Positions 1 to 12,209 of a stretch of 48,867 nucleotides of DNA are shown in pieces; the stretch's first letter is position 1; each line of letters opens with the position of its first letter. Origin of the DNA: Funneliformis mosseae (Eukaryota; Glomeromycota; Glomeromycetes; Glomerales; Glomeraceae); assembly GCA_910592005.1 (NCBI GenBank), contig CAJVPP010000096.1, forward strand, positions 1-48,867, written 5' to 3'. Both the position numbers and the translations under genes were made by a program. The notes under the pieces were generated by a model. It saw only the letters and a list, made by a program, of their open reading frames with translations, made no database searches and was not told the origin of the DNA.

Positions 1-640
1 AAATCATAATTATCCTTTTGATGATTTATATGTAAAAGGTATTAATATTCATACAAATTGGTGGATATCAATAAAATTAAAGAAAGGAGAAAATCATATT
101 AAAAAGTTTGCACTTCAAATACATGTAATTATTTCTTATAATATAATATATGAGTGTGTATTTTCAATCTTAAGATAGTAAACAGCATACTAGGTAATTT
201 AACAAAATTTATATATTATAATTTTAATTATTATTATTTAAATTACTTAATTTATTTTAGAATTAAAATAGAACAACTTAAAGCAATAGTACAAATTCAT
301 TTATATCTTGTAACAAATATAAATCAGAATTAAAGTTTTTAACTGAAAACATTTTAGAAATACTTAATAAAACTTTTAATCAAATTACATTAGCAATGGC
401 AAATAGAAGTGATTTATTTGAAGATAATGAAAAATTTTGAAACAAATTTTACTTTTAAATATGATAAAATTAAAGATATAGAAGAATTAAATAATGATAA
501 TTTAGAAATTATTGATTATATTGATTTATTAGTAAGTATATTAAATGCAAATAATATTAATTTTGATAAATAAGAAGAAGAAATTAGAATTGATTATGAG
601 GATCTAAATTTGATGTTAATGAAATGGTAGAAAAATTAAA
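1..640 (+). pseudogene. hAT-like transposase C-terminal remnant
   Basis: The start of the window reads as the end of a hAT-type transposase: 'NYPFDDLY...TNWWISIKLKK' at about 6-100, then 'ALQIHVIISYN' and 'YECVFSIL' up to about 175, where related proteins have a P at the first S and an R at the C. After about 100 bases that do not fit, 'QLKAIVQIHLYLVTNI' resumes at about 277-325, the usual end of the dimerisation region. Frames are broken by stops and by the AT-rich stretch at 180-255. The upstream part is outside the window. Recognition is from remembered family motifs in AM fungal genomes, so the family call is fair and the boundaries are rough. Confidence 0.55.
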
Positions 641-884
641 ACTTTAATTTTAGTAATAAAATAATAGTTTTAAAAAAAAATTAAGATTATTATAATAAAT
701 ATAAATATTAATTTTACATAATCATTATTTTTTTTATTTGATTTATTATAACTTTATTAAGTTTATTTAATTATATTTTATTTATTTTATAATATAAATT
801 TAATTAACTAAATTTTAGTTTTGATATTAATTAATTACAAACATTTGTAGGTATTATAAATATGATAAATTTGAATAATACTAA

Positions 885-1010
885 TATTAGAATTTAGGAT
901 TTAGAATTTGAGATTATGGGATTTAAGATTGAGATTTAGGATTGGGATTATGGGATTGGAATTGGAATTTAGGATTAAAATGGGATGGAATGGAATGGAA
1001 TGGAATTTTA
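885..1010. repeat. Degenerate GGATT-rich simple repeat with (TGGAA)n end
   Basis: Short G-rich units on the plus strand (TTTAGGATT, TTATGGGATT, GGAATTGG) run for about 125 bases and finish with three to four copies of TGGAA near 980-1003. No coding frame is visible. The units look faintly telomere-like (TTAGGG family) but are too irregular to call telomeric. Confidence 0.6.
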
Positions 1011-1268
1011 AAAGAAAGTGTATGAGTATTAACTATATTTTACAATTCTATTAGAAAGTTTATATTTACATAATTTATAAATACTTTTATTTTAAAAAGC
1101 TTTATTAAAATTACAATTTTTTAAATATTATTCCAAAAAAAAAAACAATCTGTCTTTTAAAATTGCTTTTACTATATTTTTAATGTAAAATAATCTGAAA
1201 CTTCTGCTTCATGTCAAAGAAAGTTTTGAATGGAAAGATTTTTTGAGAATCTAAAAACAATATAGAAA

Positions 1269-2474
1269 TGTTTTTTTATTAAAGAATTATCAGAAGCTAT
1301 TAAAATATTAGCAAATGATGAATTTGAAGAGTTATTTAATAATTTGAAAAGTGGAATTAATAAAGCCCATGAATATTTTGAAAATGGTTAGATTTGGCTT
1401 TATTTATCACTAGTAATTTGTCGATTAGGTGGAGATTCTGCACATTTATTTGCAAACAGTTGGCGTGAGTGCTGGAAAAAGGTACCAAATTAAAAATTTT
1501 TCAAAAAATTGTTCTTAAGTGAAATTAAATCTGATCATTTCATCTGATCCAGAACTCTTATTATTTAAAAAAATAATTTTTTGATGATTTGGTCCCTTTT
1601 CCCAGCACCAACCCCAGTTTCGTTTTACAATTTTAAAAAGGAACTGGAACAAGAATTAAGGTTCGCAAAAAAGACTTAGAAAATGACATTAATTGTGGAA
1701 GTAACAAATATTTTTGGTTTACAAGAAATGCTATTTGGATAACAATGATGAATTTTTCAAGGCCGATAATCCTATGTTACACGAATTCCTCATCTTTATA
1801 ATTTCGTTAAAGCACATATTTATTTTATTATTATTCATCAGCAACAGGTCGAAGAACTTTATAATAAATTAGGTTTAAAAACTCATGCAAATATGTCATT
1901 ATCTCTTAAGCAATCAAAGCTTCGATTAGCTTCAAGCAAGGTTGGAAAGAGAATTTAACTGCGGGTCTTGAAGAATTTCGTGTTCAAAGACAGTTCCGCT
2001 TCAAGACAAGCAATCACCACTAGGATGTTAAACGGTCCTTAAACGGTCCTTACAATTTGAAAGATTATTAACTCTAGAGAAGTCTAATCATTTATCTATA
2101 ATAAGTAACCCTCATCAAAAAAATGTCATAAAAATTTTATAATTAATTTGTAAATATCTAAAATGATATTCAAAATTGCCAATTTTGATGGGGACCGTTA
2201 AGTATAGGATCGGTCCTTGGGACCCGATCCTAAGTCCTTAAATTTTAAATTTTAAGAAATTCTGGGATTCCAAGAGGGTTTATTATATATTTTCATTTTA
2301 GTAGCTCATTAAAACATTATAATAGACAAGTTTCATAATAAATTTGTAAATATAATTCTTTGTAACTTTTTTGTAACTTTTAGGACTGCTTAGGACCGCT
2401 TAACGTCCCTAATCACCACCATTTGGAGAAGAAATTGCATCACACCTTTTTAATTGTATACTAGGTAGAAAATA
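1269..2474 (+). pseudogene. Transposon-associated ORF remnant split by a MITE
   Basis: Pieces of one unrecognised protein lie in order on the plus strand in shifting frames. 'KELSEAIKILANDEFEELF...CRLGGDSAHLFANSW' covers 1276-1470. 'VRKKDLENDINCGSNKYFWF' lies near 1650-1720. 'EELYNKLGLKTHANMSLSLK' lies at 1850-1915. The C-terminus 'PFGEEIASHLFNCILGRK' with a TAA stop covers 2419-2474. The same order of motifs is, from memory, common in repeated uncharacterised proteins of Rhizophagus; the function is unknown. A TAG stop interrupts the first piece. Between the third piece and the C-terminus sits a 390-bp inverted-repeat element (2021-2410), so the gene is dead at least twice over. Confidence 0.5.
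2021..2410. mobile_element. 390-bp TIR element (MITE) with 9-bp target duplication
   Basis: The left end TAGGATGTTAAACGGTCC and the reverse complement of the right end, (T)AGGGACGTTAAGCGGTCC, match with mostly C/T and G/A differences and one indel. The sequence AATCACCAC stands directly before (2012-2020) and after (2411-2419), a 9-bp duplication of the target. There is no coding frame inside. An inner inverted repeat (AGGATCGG...CCGATCCT, about 2195-2233) lies in the middle. A 9-bp duplication is typical of Mutator-like elements, which is the most likely parent family; hAT elements usually make 8 bp. Confidence 0.7.
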
Positions 2475-3053
2475 AAATAAATATACTTATTATTAAATAA
2501 TATCGCGTTAAGATAATATAATGGGATCGACATTTATTGCCATGTGATAAAAAATTCAATAGTAAATTTTCATATGGGTCCATAATATAGTTTTGCTTTA
2601 ATTAGTTGACCGCACACCCCAATCTTACAATATTCAGAATACCTTTAAAACCACCTCGACAGCTGAAATCAGACATGATTATAAGATATTTAAGCACTAT
2701 ATAACGATTATAATGATTTATAACCGATTTAGCAAGATTATACTTTACTAAATTCGAAATCATTTTTATTCGATGAAAACAAACTGGGATTTATATAGGG
2801 ATATGCTAATTTTATATTCTTATACATATATATTGTTTGTGGATCCCTCCGATCATCTAGAAGCTATTCTGAAATGGGCAATTATTTTATTAGAGCTCAA
2901 ATTGGAAATGATTCTTCAAAATTTTAAAATAGTGAAAAAAAAAAATAATAATTATAGTTAGTAGAAAAAAAAAATAATTTAACTATAAATACAACCAAAT
3001 TAAAGATCAAATTATACTATCGACCCCACATTCCCCACATTTCATCAACGAAG
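2475..3053. other. Intergenic region upstream of the MFS gene
   Basis: I see no supported gene here. The plus-strand frame at 2773-2961 (62 codons) has no recognisable motif and sits in low-complexity AT-rich DNA. The last 75 bases should carry the promoter of the transporter gene. Confidence 0.5.
2983..2990 (+). promoter_or_regulatory. Possible TATA box of the MFS gene
   Basis: TATAAATA lies 63 bases before the chosen ATG (3054), a plausible distance for a fungal core promoter. In DNA this AT-rich such a match is weak evidence by itself. Confidence 0.35.
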
Positions 3054-5228
3054 ATGGAAACTGATAATAAAGATGAAAAATTCATTAATAAAGAGGTATC
3101 CAATGATGGCGAAGAGATATTTGTTGAGAATAAAGAACTTGAAAAGAAATTAGTAAGAAAAATAGATCTTAGAATTATGCCATTAATAACTTTGTTATAT
3201 CTCTTAAGTTTCTTGGACAGGTAATTGAAAACAACGATTTCCTTTTTCATGTAAAATTGTTTATCACCTATATAAAATTCATCATGTATCCCTGCCGATT
3301 ATTATTAGAGTAAATATTGGAAACGCGAAATTGGCACATATTGAAGCTGATCTTAAATTGGTGGGAACTCAATTTAATTGGTGTCTAAGTATTTTCTTCA
3401 TGTAAGTAATCTTTTTAAAATATAATACTTTTGATACAAATTGAATAATCAAGATAATGATATATTTCTTTTTGTAGTGGATATATTTTATTTGAAATTC
3501 CTTCGAATTTCATGCTCGTTAGGACAAATCCCTCTGTGTGGAGTAAATAGATGTTTGTTACTACGTTAAATTATCTTTTGAATGCCTTTTCTTAATTTAA
3601 TTATTTATATTTTAGTTCCTTTCATAATGATATCATGGGGAGTTGTAATGACGCTTATGGCATTTGTAAGTTTTAACTTTCGAAGCAAGAAATTAATTTA
3701 ATGTTTAAATTAAAGTAAAGTTAAAATTGAATTTTATTCCAGGTGACTAATTTTTCAGGGGTAATGGCGGCAAGATTTTTTTTAGGTGTCTGTGAAGCAG
3801 GATTTTTTCCAGGCGCAATTTATTATATATCCACATGGTATAAACGATCAGAGACAAATTCTCGTATAGCCATCCTAGCTGTTGGACCTAGTTTTGCTGG
3901 TTCATTTAGCGGTTTATTAGCATACGGTATTGTAAGATTAGATGGATGGTTACATCTAAAAGGGTGGCAGTGGGTATGTTTTAAGTATTAACTTTATGTT
4001 TTGTCACGATAACTTTCTCTTACTGACAAAGATCCTGTATTTTTAAAAAGTTATTTTTAATTGAAGGATTACTGACAGTTGTAGTCTCTATAATTTCTTA
4101 TTTCTATCTGGCTAATTATCCTGAAAAAAGTATGTGGCTTAGTGAAGAAGAACGTAAATACGCTGTTGAACGATTAAAAAATGATGCAGGAAAAGCTTAT
4201 GTAATTCACTATGATAAAAAGCAATTTTTCGCCGCATTAACAGATTGGGTACGTAAATTATACATTAATAGTAATGTTTAGATATCTTTGCCTTAATAGC
4301 TTCTTCATTATTTTAGAAAGTTTATTTATCTATGTTATATCTTGGTGTAAGTTCAGTATCATTTTATTCTTACTCATTATTTATTCCAACAATAATAAAT
4401 GGAATGGGATTTGGTTTTGGTAATTATAAAATTTTTTTTATTTAAATCAAGTTTTTCTCATTTAATAGTTATTCAATAAATTTTATTTATTAATCTTTAA
4501 ACCATATGACAGTTAAATCACAATTATTATCAGTACCACCATTTTTCTGTGCTGGAATATCAACGTTAATTGTAGCAGTACTTTCGGACCGTAAAATTGT
4601 TCGCAGTCCATTTATCATCACAGGTTTATTTTTCGCAATTTTTGGCTATATCTTATTAGCCGTACCTTCAGTAGGCACAGCAGGTAAGCAAATTTATTTT
4701 TTTTTATAAAATGGTGATTGCAATGTAGTCGTTTTAAATTGACATTAAATTATTTTATTTAGGAAAATATGTTGGTGCATGTATCGTTGGATCTGGTTTG
4801 TTTCCTGCAACTGTAACTGCAATCGCATGGTAAATTTTTTATAATTTTATTACCTTTTTTACTTTTTAATAGAATTAATATCTCATCTCACCTTTCTCTT
4901 CATCCTTTTTAACAGGATAACGAATAATATAGCAGGTCATGCGAAAAGAAGTATATCGACAGCAATGATAATGATGTGCGCAAATGTAGGAGGTGCTGTA
5001 GCATCACAAATTTATCGACAGAAAGATTTTCCAAAATATCATTATGGTCATTCAATATCTATGGCATTTTTAATTACTGCAACATGTATTTCAATTATCC
5101 AATATTTTGTCTTCAAAAATTTAAATAAGAAAAAGAGAGAAAATCCTCAATCGTTTTTAGAAGGAAAAACTGAAGAAGAAATTAAAAATATGGGTGATCT
5201 TCATCCTGATTTTATCTATAATTTATAA
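3054..5228 (+). CDS. Major facilitator superfamily transporter, anion:cation symporter (Dal5/Tna1-like)
   Basis: Ten exons can be joined with consistent phases: 3054-3220, 3309-3401, 3478-3542, 3616-3665, 3743-3973, 4051-4248, 4317-4419, 4513-4683, 4763-4829, 4916-5228. They give 485 aa, the usual length for the fungal allantoate/nicotinate permease family. Introns are 68-93 bp with GT-AG ends. Family marks are 'LDRVNIGNAK' at the first membrane helix, 'GVCEAGFFPG' in the helix 4-5 region, 'WYKRSE' in the following loop, 'GWQWLFLIEG' in helix 6, and the long central loop after 'YLANYPE'. A charged cytosolic N-terminus of about 45 residues comes before helix 1. The role is proton-coupled uptake of a small organic anion (allantoate, nicotinate, vitamin or similar) at the plasma membrane; the substrate cannot be told. 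No stop or frameshift was seen, so the gene looks functional. The exon 8 acceptor (4511-4512) was chosen because it restores the spacing to 'VKSQLLSVPP'. Confidence 0.88.
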
Positions 5229-7213
5229 TTAATTAGGATAATGTATTTCATCAAAATTTTTTAACCTTCTCTAATTAATTTTTTAAATTCATGAATTTTA
5301 ATTCAAAGAAAACGATATTTTATATTTACATGCAAAAGGATGAATAAATTATATATTTTAATCAAAAAGGCGTAGAACCTTTCTTGAAAAAAAAGAACCT
5401 AATATCATTGATTGGTTTTAACTATTTTGGGAATAAGGTGCCCATGATTTGCAATAATATCAAATCTGTCGATCTATCTGTCCCGATTTCAGAAGTAACA
5501 TTCTTGATTATGTGAGAGATTTATAAATAACACACTAGCCTTTTTTCGAATAAAGTATACCGCTTGTTTGTTGGGGCCGATGGAAATACAAAAAAAAAAA
5601 AATCATCGTTGTAAATGTATCCATTTTCGTTTCATTCTAACATCACGATCAGCAAAACTATGTAAATCAGGAGGTATAGATCTTACTGCGTGTGAAAATT
5701 ACATCAAAGGATTGACAATCGTTACACGTTATTTTTTATTCCTACTCGGGCTCCACACAATGGATAATGCTATAGCCCCTGTACATTTTATAGGATCGAG
5801 ATCTGTAAATCGGTAGATTAAGAGGCTCAATTTCACGTTTTCCGGACATTCATTTTCCCATACAATCCCAAATGAATGAAAATGATGAATTAATGAAAAA
5901 GCAACCTTTAACGGATTATAATATTAAATCCAGAGTTAAAATTTCAATATTTAAATATTAAAAAAAAAGATTTGGTACTTTGTTTAGTATTATTTAATTA
6001 TTGAATACTATATCTTCTAAACTTCTGATATAATAATACTTAAAGAATCAAAATCGCGTTATTTAATTATGTATGCATTAAAAGATACTTCTATAACTAG
6101 AATATTGATAAATTTAAAAATTAAAAGTTGAATATATTCAGTATAACATTTTAATAGTTTAGTAAAATTTTATTGATACTAATTTCATTACAATATTTTA
6201 AGCGAACGAACGTATGACGTATGTTATGATACACCAAACCTACGTAGTCAATAAAATCTGATTGTTTCATTATTTAATATATTAATGTCCCATACCAAAT
6301 CGCAATTTAATCTACAAGATGTCATTACCCGTCCTATTCAAAAGTCTGGGATTAAAGGATTTTTCCTGTTTATATCACCTCCGTTAATCAAATAAATTTT
6401 TTATTTGAATTGTTGTTTATATATAAAAACTATTTTTTTGAATTATCGTATAATTTTTAAAAAATTTGTCAATCTAAATATTATACTTAAAATGTCAAAT
6501 AATAAGTTCATTCGCATATTTAATAAATACTTTTTTTAATTTCCGCCTATCTGCGTGTTTTCACCTAATAACCATGCGATATCATCCTGCAAAGTTTTTT
6601 AATAAAAAAATTTAAAAAAAAATTATGCGCAATTAAAAACCTTTATTTTAAGAAATTTTCGGCTTATTTTTTAAAATAATAAAAATTATATTATTCTTGC
6701 TAATTATAAACGATTATTTGAGTTTATGAATAATAAAATACTAATTAAATTTGTTTAATATTGATGTTTCTATCGGCTTATTTTATTTTATTTTATTTTA
6801 AAAATAACCTTGAGAAATAAAAAGATTTATTTATAAAAAAGAGATTTATGACATGTAAAGAGTTGATGGTCGATAATATTTGGAGAAAATCATTAATTCT
6901 TTGCAATATCTTATTAGCTATTGGTCCAATAAATTTGTGCTTATATTCATTGAAAACTCTCAATAAGATAGTTCTAAAATTAATTAGTAAATAGAAAGTT
7001 ATTTAATATAGAGCGCGTTGATATCTCAAATATGTGGACATGGCGTCCATTGCTTACAGAATATATGTAGTGTCGGAATAATGATATCAATATTAAATAT
7101 CAAATTCCAATTCTTTTGTTTTATAATCCGATAAATTAGTTGTTTTATTACGTTTATCTATAAAAAAATAAAGTATTTAATTATTAAAATTTCTTTGAAT
7201 TATCATAATTTAA
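5229..7213. other. Intergenic region, no supported gene
   Basis: AT-rich DNA lies between the convergent transporter and kinase genes. The open frame at 5568-5816 (82 codons) starts beside an A-run and shows no motif. A short (TTTTA)n run lies near 6780-6800. I recognise no RNA gene or transposon end. Confidence 0.5.
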
Positions 7214-8816
7214 TCATATCATACCATTATTTTCAATCTGATCATCTTCATCAAACTTTCGTTTACCTTCTTTTTTTTTTAAAAAAAAAAAATGTAGTGA
7301 TTAGAAATAATTGGTAGGAGTTTTAAATAATATATATAAAAGTATAAATAATTACCATTAAAGGTGCTGCTTTTCTGATAATAATTAAACGAACCTAAAT
7401 ATTTATGTTCAATTAAATAACATTTTTATAAACATATTATTTTAATATTATAAAACAAATTAATTACCAAAACCCGAAGAAACGGGTTGACTTCGTAAAC
7501 TTCTCGTGGATTCTGCGGATTTTATCATGCTACTTAAAGATCTACTCTTATAAATAGCGCATGGATTGTTTGTAGTTATAGGGCCAATATCTGATGATTC
7601 TACAATATCGGTTGAATTTCTATGTTCATCATTTTGAATGTCTTTAATTGTATCCTCAATGCAATTCCGCCAGGGTTTATCACTCACTGGCCTTTTACTT
7701 GGATCAGGGTCCCAGCATCGTTTCATTAACGCAATATAACCTTTAGGTGCGTTTATATCACCGATTGGAGGACGTAATCCATCACAAATATCAATAATCA
7801 GATAAGTATCATGAGCACGATCCCAAAAAGGTCTTCTACCTGTCATAAACTCCCACATAATCATACTAAAACTATAAACTTCTGAAGCCGTGGTATATTT
7901 TTGTCCTTGAAGAATCTCTGGGGCCATATATGGAATAATTCCATAGATTTCATTATCTTTAGTTTTAGTAGAAGATTTGCTCAATCCTAAATCCCCTATT
8001 CTAGCATCAATATTTAACAAAATATTTCCACTATGCAAATCACGATGGATAATTCTATTTTTATGAATGTTATAAAGACCTTGTGCAATGTTGTTTAAAT
8101 GTTTTAACTTAGTTGACCAACTAATATTAAAAAAATCTTTAGCTATATAATGGAATAGATCTCCTGCATCACAATAATCCATAATTATCACAAAATCTTT
8201 GGTAATTGGATCTTGCGTAATTCCATAATATCGATTAATATAATTTCCTTTTTTCAATTTATAATACATTTTAAGCTAAGAAAAAAGGATAATAATTTAG
8301 CATTTATATAAATAAATAAATAAAAATAAAAATATGTACCTCATTTAACTCCCTTGAAGTAAAGTTTTTAGAATTATTAAGTTTCTTAAGAGCAACTTTT
8401 TTATTAGGTTCTCGTTCATATATTTTTTCTTTGTTATTCCACCGAATAATTGGACCATCAATCCAAGTAGCTTTATAAACTTTACTAAATCCTCCCTCAC
8501 CAATAAATTCTACACCTTTGATTTTTTCAAATGGAACAAATTCCATTTTGCCTTCGGAACTATAATGAATTTGTGTACTTTTGATAAAACCGTCAATAAT
8601 TTCGTTTCCAATTGGATTAAAGGTTGTGTTTGTTTCATAACAATTACGGCAAATATTATGATATTCTTCAGAAGGTTTTCTTCTTTTTTTACATGAAAAA
8701 CATTTCTCAAATTTATATTTAGGCTTTAATTTATCCGTGTTTTGCATTTGCTGACTTGATGTGTCATTTGATATTAAAAAGTCAATTTTATGTTTAAAGT
8801 TGATTAATTGTTTCAT
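7214..8816 (-). CDS. Protein kinase with N-terminal Cys-ribbon (Glomeromycotina-type TKL-like)
   Basis: Three exons on the minus strand (8816-8340, 8275-7468, 7266-7214) give 445 aa. The N-terminus has a CxxC...CxxC ribbon (C39, C42, C56, C59). The kinase core follows: glycine loop 'GEGGFSKV' (106-113), lysine in 'VALKK' (K144), 'HRDLHSGN' with catalytic D238 and N243, 'DLG' in place of DFG (D254), and 'APE' (277-279). Exon 1 ends GAG|GTACAT in phase 0. The last exon encodes a basic-acidic tail 'GKRKFDEDDQ...ENNG'; I include it because the third locus conserves the same donor, acceptor and tail. If the donor at 7467 is not used, translation stops after 'FGN' at 7460. All key catalytic residues are present, so activity is likely. 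The substrate is unknown. Part of a local three-copy cluster. Confidence 0.85.
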
Positions 8817-8852
8817 GATTATTATAAATTCGTTGCAGCATCCAAAGCACTA

Positions 8853-8875
8853 CCTATTATATATATACTTTATAC
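8853..8875 (-). promoter_or_regulatory. Possible TATA region of the first kinase gene
   Basis: On the minus strand the sequence AAAGTATATATATAATAGG lies about 37-60 bases before the ATG at 8816. It is a reasonable core promoter position but only weak evidence in AT-rich DNA. Confidence 0.3.
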
Positions 8876-10342
8876 CAAATAGAATATATCCATTCCATAA
8901 CTTCTAGAAAAGAGGTTTCTTTCATTATATAGGCATGATCTATTAAGTTTCTATGGAGAAGACTTGATATGCACCCCTGCATTTTATGCGGTGCGTTGTA
9001 AACAATAACCTTTGAAAAAATCAATTTTTTAAGCTTTATTGTTTTGTACATTTCTTATATACCCTATTTGTTAAAAATTTTTTTTTTTTGTAATGCATTT
9101 GAATGAATTACAAAGTTAGAACATCAAACGATTTTATTTACACATGAAGAGGTAAAAACGTTTCATAAGGTCACACAAGAAAATAAGAATGTAAGTGCAA
9201 AAAAAAAAAAATTTGAACAAAAATGAAAAATATAGTTTAAAATTTACTTCAAATACAGCTGCACAAAGGAAAAGAACCCGGATCTATTGATTCTGCGGTA
9301 GTACCTTGATTTAGTCAATTTCGGCTGAGACCTTCTTTTCTATCGGAACTTCTTATCAGAAAATTCAAAAAACGGTTCGGTTTCGAAGTTCCTGCCAAAT
9401 ATGGAAACATGCCGTTGGCTGGCTCTCACCCACTTTTGTAAGTTCATTTGATGAATTTGATTTCATGAAAAAAAGAATATAATTTCGGAATATAGTTGTT
9501 TTTTTTTTTCCTTTTTCTTTTCCTTTTTTTAAAATAAAAAAAGAAAATTCCCACCGGTTTGTCGTAATAATTTTTTTTATTAAAAAAAAAATTTTATAAA
9601 TATACGTTTATGGAAAGGGATCATTAAATGTTACACCTAAAAATATTTATCATTCTACTTAGTATAATAAACAAAACAATCTTTATCATTTGAAACGAAG
9701 AACAGAAATAAACAATGGTAATTATGTATGTTAAATTCTGGTGGAATACAAGCTGTTAAAATATGATGACAGGGAAAAGGATTAACTTTTAAATCTTTCT
9801 GTTGCCTTTTGCTTTTGCTTTATCGTTACAGGGCGAGACATAAAACACTTATACTTTTAAAATTGAGGATTTTGCGCAAAGACAATAACCTTTACGATCT
9901 TAACTTTATCAATTTTACCAAATTTTATATTTATCAGAAAATTTACAAGAAAAAGAACTTACAAAATAATCATTTGTGAGAACTTTGATAATTTTTGGAT
10001 AGTAATGTCAGAAATTATCCTAAAGAAGATATAATTCATTTCAATTAGGGTTAACATTATAAATTTTAAAATTTTTAAGAATACTTCGCAAACTCATTTA
10101 TTTGATTATATACCGTATGTTTAATAGGAAGCGAATTATATACAGCCGATAAAAAAGTTATGATAAGGTTGCATGTATTACAAAAGAGCGTCAAAAGATT
10201 GTGAGATTTTTACAAATGATAAATTCATGCCGTTAAGATAAAATGTAAATAAAACTATTTCTATATTATTTACTTTTTCGAAAAACTGTAAAATCCTCTC
10301 AAATAAACTTGTACAAGGCGAACAAATTTTGAACACTGGATA
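8876..10342. other. Intergenic region, no supported gene
   Basis: The minus frame at 8857-9051 is motif-free. A less AT-rich patch at 9260-9440 could be an old coding fragment, but neither strand gives a protein I recognise. Confidence 0.4.
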
Positions 10343-10530
10343 CCGTATAGCGCTGACATTAGTACCGGGTACTATTCAAGCAAATCCAAGCTTCATTTTA
10401 AATAGTACCTGGGGTACTACATTCGGGAAATTACACAACGGGAATACAATAAAAGGGATACTAATCATAATCGTCGATTATCTTTTTTTACTTTCGAATT
10501 TTTTGAATTTTTAACATTCCTTGAAATAAA
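10343..10530 (+). repeat. 5' end fragment of the pogo-like element (copy A)
   Basis: From CCGTATAGCGCTGACATTAG onward this stretch aligns with the left end of the complete element at 43151-43370, including the terminal inverted repeat and the following non-coding leader. A TA (10341-10342) precedes it, as expected for this class. Similarity fades near 10530 and I find no matching right end nearby, so this is a truncated copy. It keeps C and G at many sites where the other copy has T and A. The open frame at 10329-10514 is a shadow of this non-coding repeat. Confidence 0.8.
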
Positions 10531-12209
10531 AACCATACTATATTTTATCTACGGTAATCCTAATTCTACCCTAATATAATCTATTCAATACTATCCTAAT
10601 ACTATATGCCATAATTAATCGGCTACCATTTTTTCTAGGCGACGTTAGGTAAAAAAAGAAAAAAAATATGTCTATGATTTGATAAATAGTGGTATTCTAA
10701 ATGTTTATTTATTGTGGTTTAAAAACTATAGTATATTTGATGCAAAATAATGTACCGATTTTATATGACCAAAAATTTCGGAATCAAGTTGTAATCGTCC
10801 ATAAATATTTACTTTTGGCAAAACCGGTATAGAATCATTTGTATAAAATATTGGTCAGCATGATCCTATCGGGCCGCCGTGCGTGGATGAACGTTTTCTA
10901 CAATAAAAAAAAAATTATCAACATAAGCTTAGTAGCCACATCAGCTACTACGATAAACATTTGTACGCTCTAGTCTCAAATATTATCCAACATGCATGCG
11001 CACATATGAGGTTTAATTGATTAAGAAGAATACCTGTAGCCTCCTTGAACCTAATCATCAACGAAGCAAGGTTATCTGGCAATGCTCAAAAATTGCAAGC
11101 AACGTTTATAGTCAAATAAATTAATGTGCGTGAATAAATTGAATTTATGACAGCAATATTTTAGCTAGCTTTTTATTTTATTTATTTAATTTCTTATGAA
11201 AATTAAGCATCTATGGTACGCTCTGAGAGTGAGCAGTAAACACAAGATATTCCTATTTAAATGCTCGTAAAATATGCAGTTGACTTCTCTAAATCCTTAC
11301 TAATATTTCCGGGAAAGACTCGATTAATATGATATACTTGGAGTTAGAAAGGTCTGAAAATTTAACCTTTTATTGCTCTTTTCAGCAAAAAGTAAATAAA
11401 AAAATGTTTGTGAAATTTTTTTTTCATAAAAATCCTCAGAATTTACTAAAATCTTTTCTATAAAAATATTTCTAAAACTATTTTTTCACTAATTATCCAA
11501 CAATCCACTTGAGGTAAGCCTCCTACTACACAGCAATTTCTTGAACTATTTTATATGTTTCTTCATAATTGTTTAACCTTCGTTTGTAAAAAAAAATTCC
11601 AAAGATTTTTCGAAATAATTTAAATTTGGACTTGTCGAGTCGATTAAACCCGTCATTATTTTTCCTAGTCCAAGATCTTCTTTTCTTTCTAAAAACACAA
11701 TTAAGATCCTTCTATATAATTGTAATAATTTTTCAATGTATTTTTTTCCTTAAAAATTTCATTCATTTTATAATTAAAATTTTTAACTTTAATTATCAAA
11801 TAAAAGAAAAAAGAAAGTGATAAAAAAAACATTGAATATTTACAAGAAAATATACAAATGCTAACTAATATTTAGGAAACTTTAACAAAATGAAAAAAGG
11901 TAATACAATAAAGAAAAATAATACATTTATGCTACAGAAAGTTACAATCTTACATGAAGATCTATCTAATTAAAGTGAACAGATAATTCCTGAAATAATG
12001 CTTTGCATTTTGTATAACGCGAGAGATATTGTAAGAAAGCATTGATGGAATTCTTATTCGAATACAGAAATTTCCTTTAAGAATTACGAAATGCCAAACT
12101 ATTTAATAAAATATATATATAAGTGGTTTGAATTTCTGAAACGAACCTTTCATAATAATCATAAACCAATATCAATTAAACAAACTTTAAACATAAAATT
12201 GAATTTTTA
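10531..12209. other. Intergenic region, no supported gene
   Basis: AT-rich DNA with small hairpins (for example TAGTAGC...GCTACTA near 10930-10952). The plus frame at 11626-11820 is low-complexity and motif-free. The 12176-12364 minus frame is a shadow of the kinase pseudogene. Confidence 0.45.

Noticed and set aside
5568..5816. 82-codon open frame after the transporter gene
   Set aside because: Starts next to an A-run, has no recognised motif and no conserved splice or promoter context.
10329..10514. 61-codon open frame
   Set aside because: It lies within the non-coding leader of the truncated pogo-like repeat.
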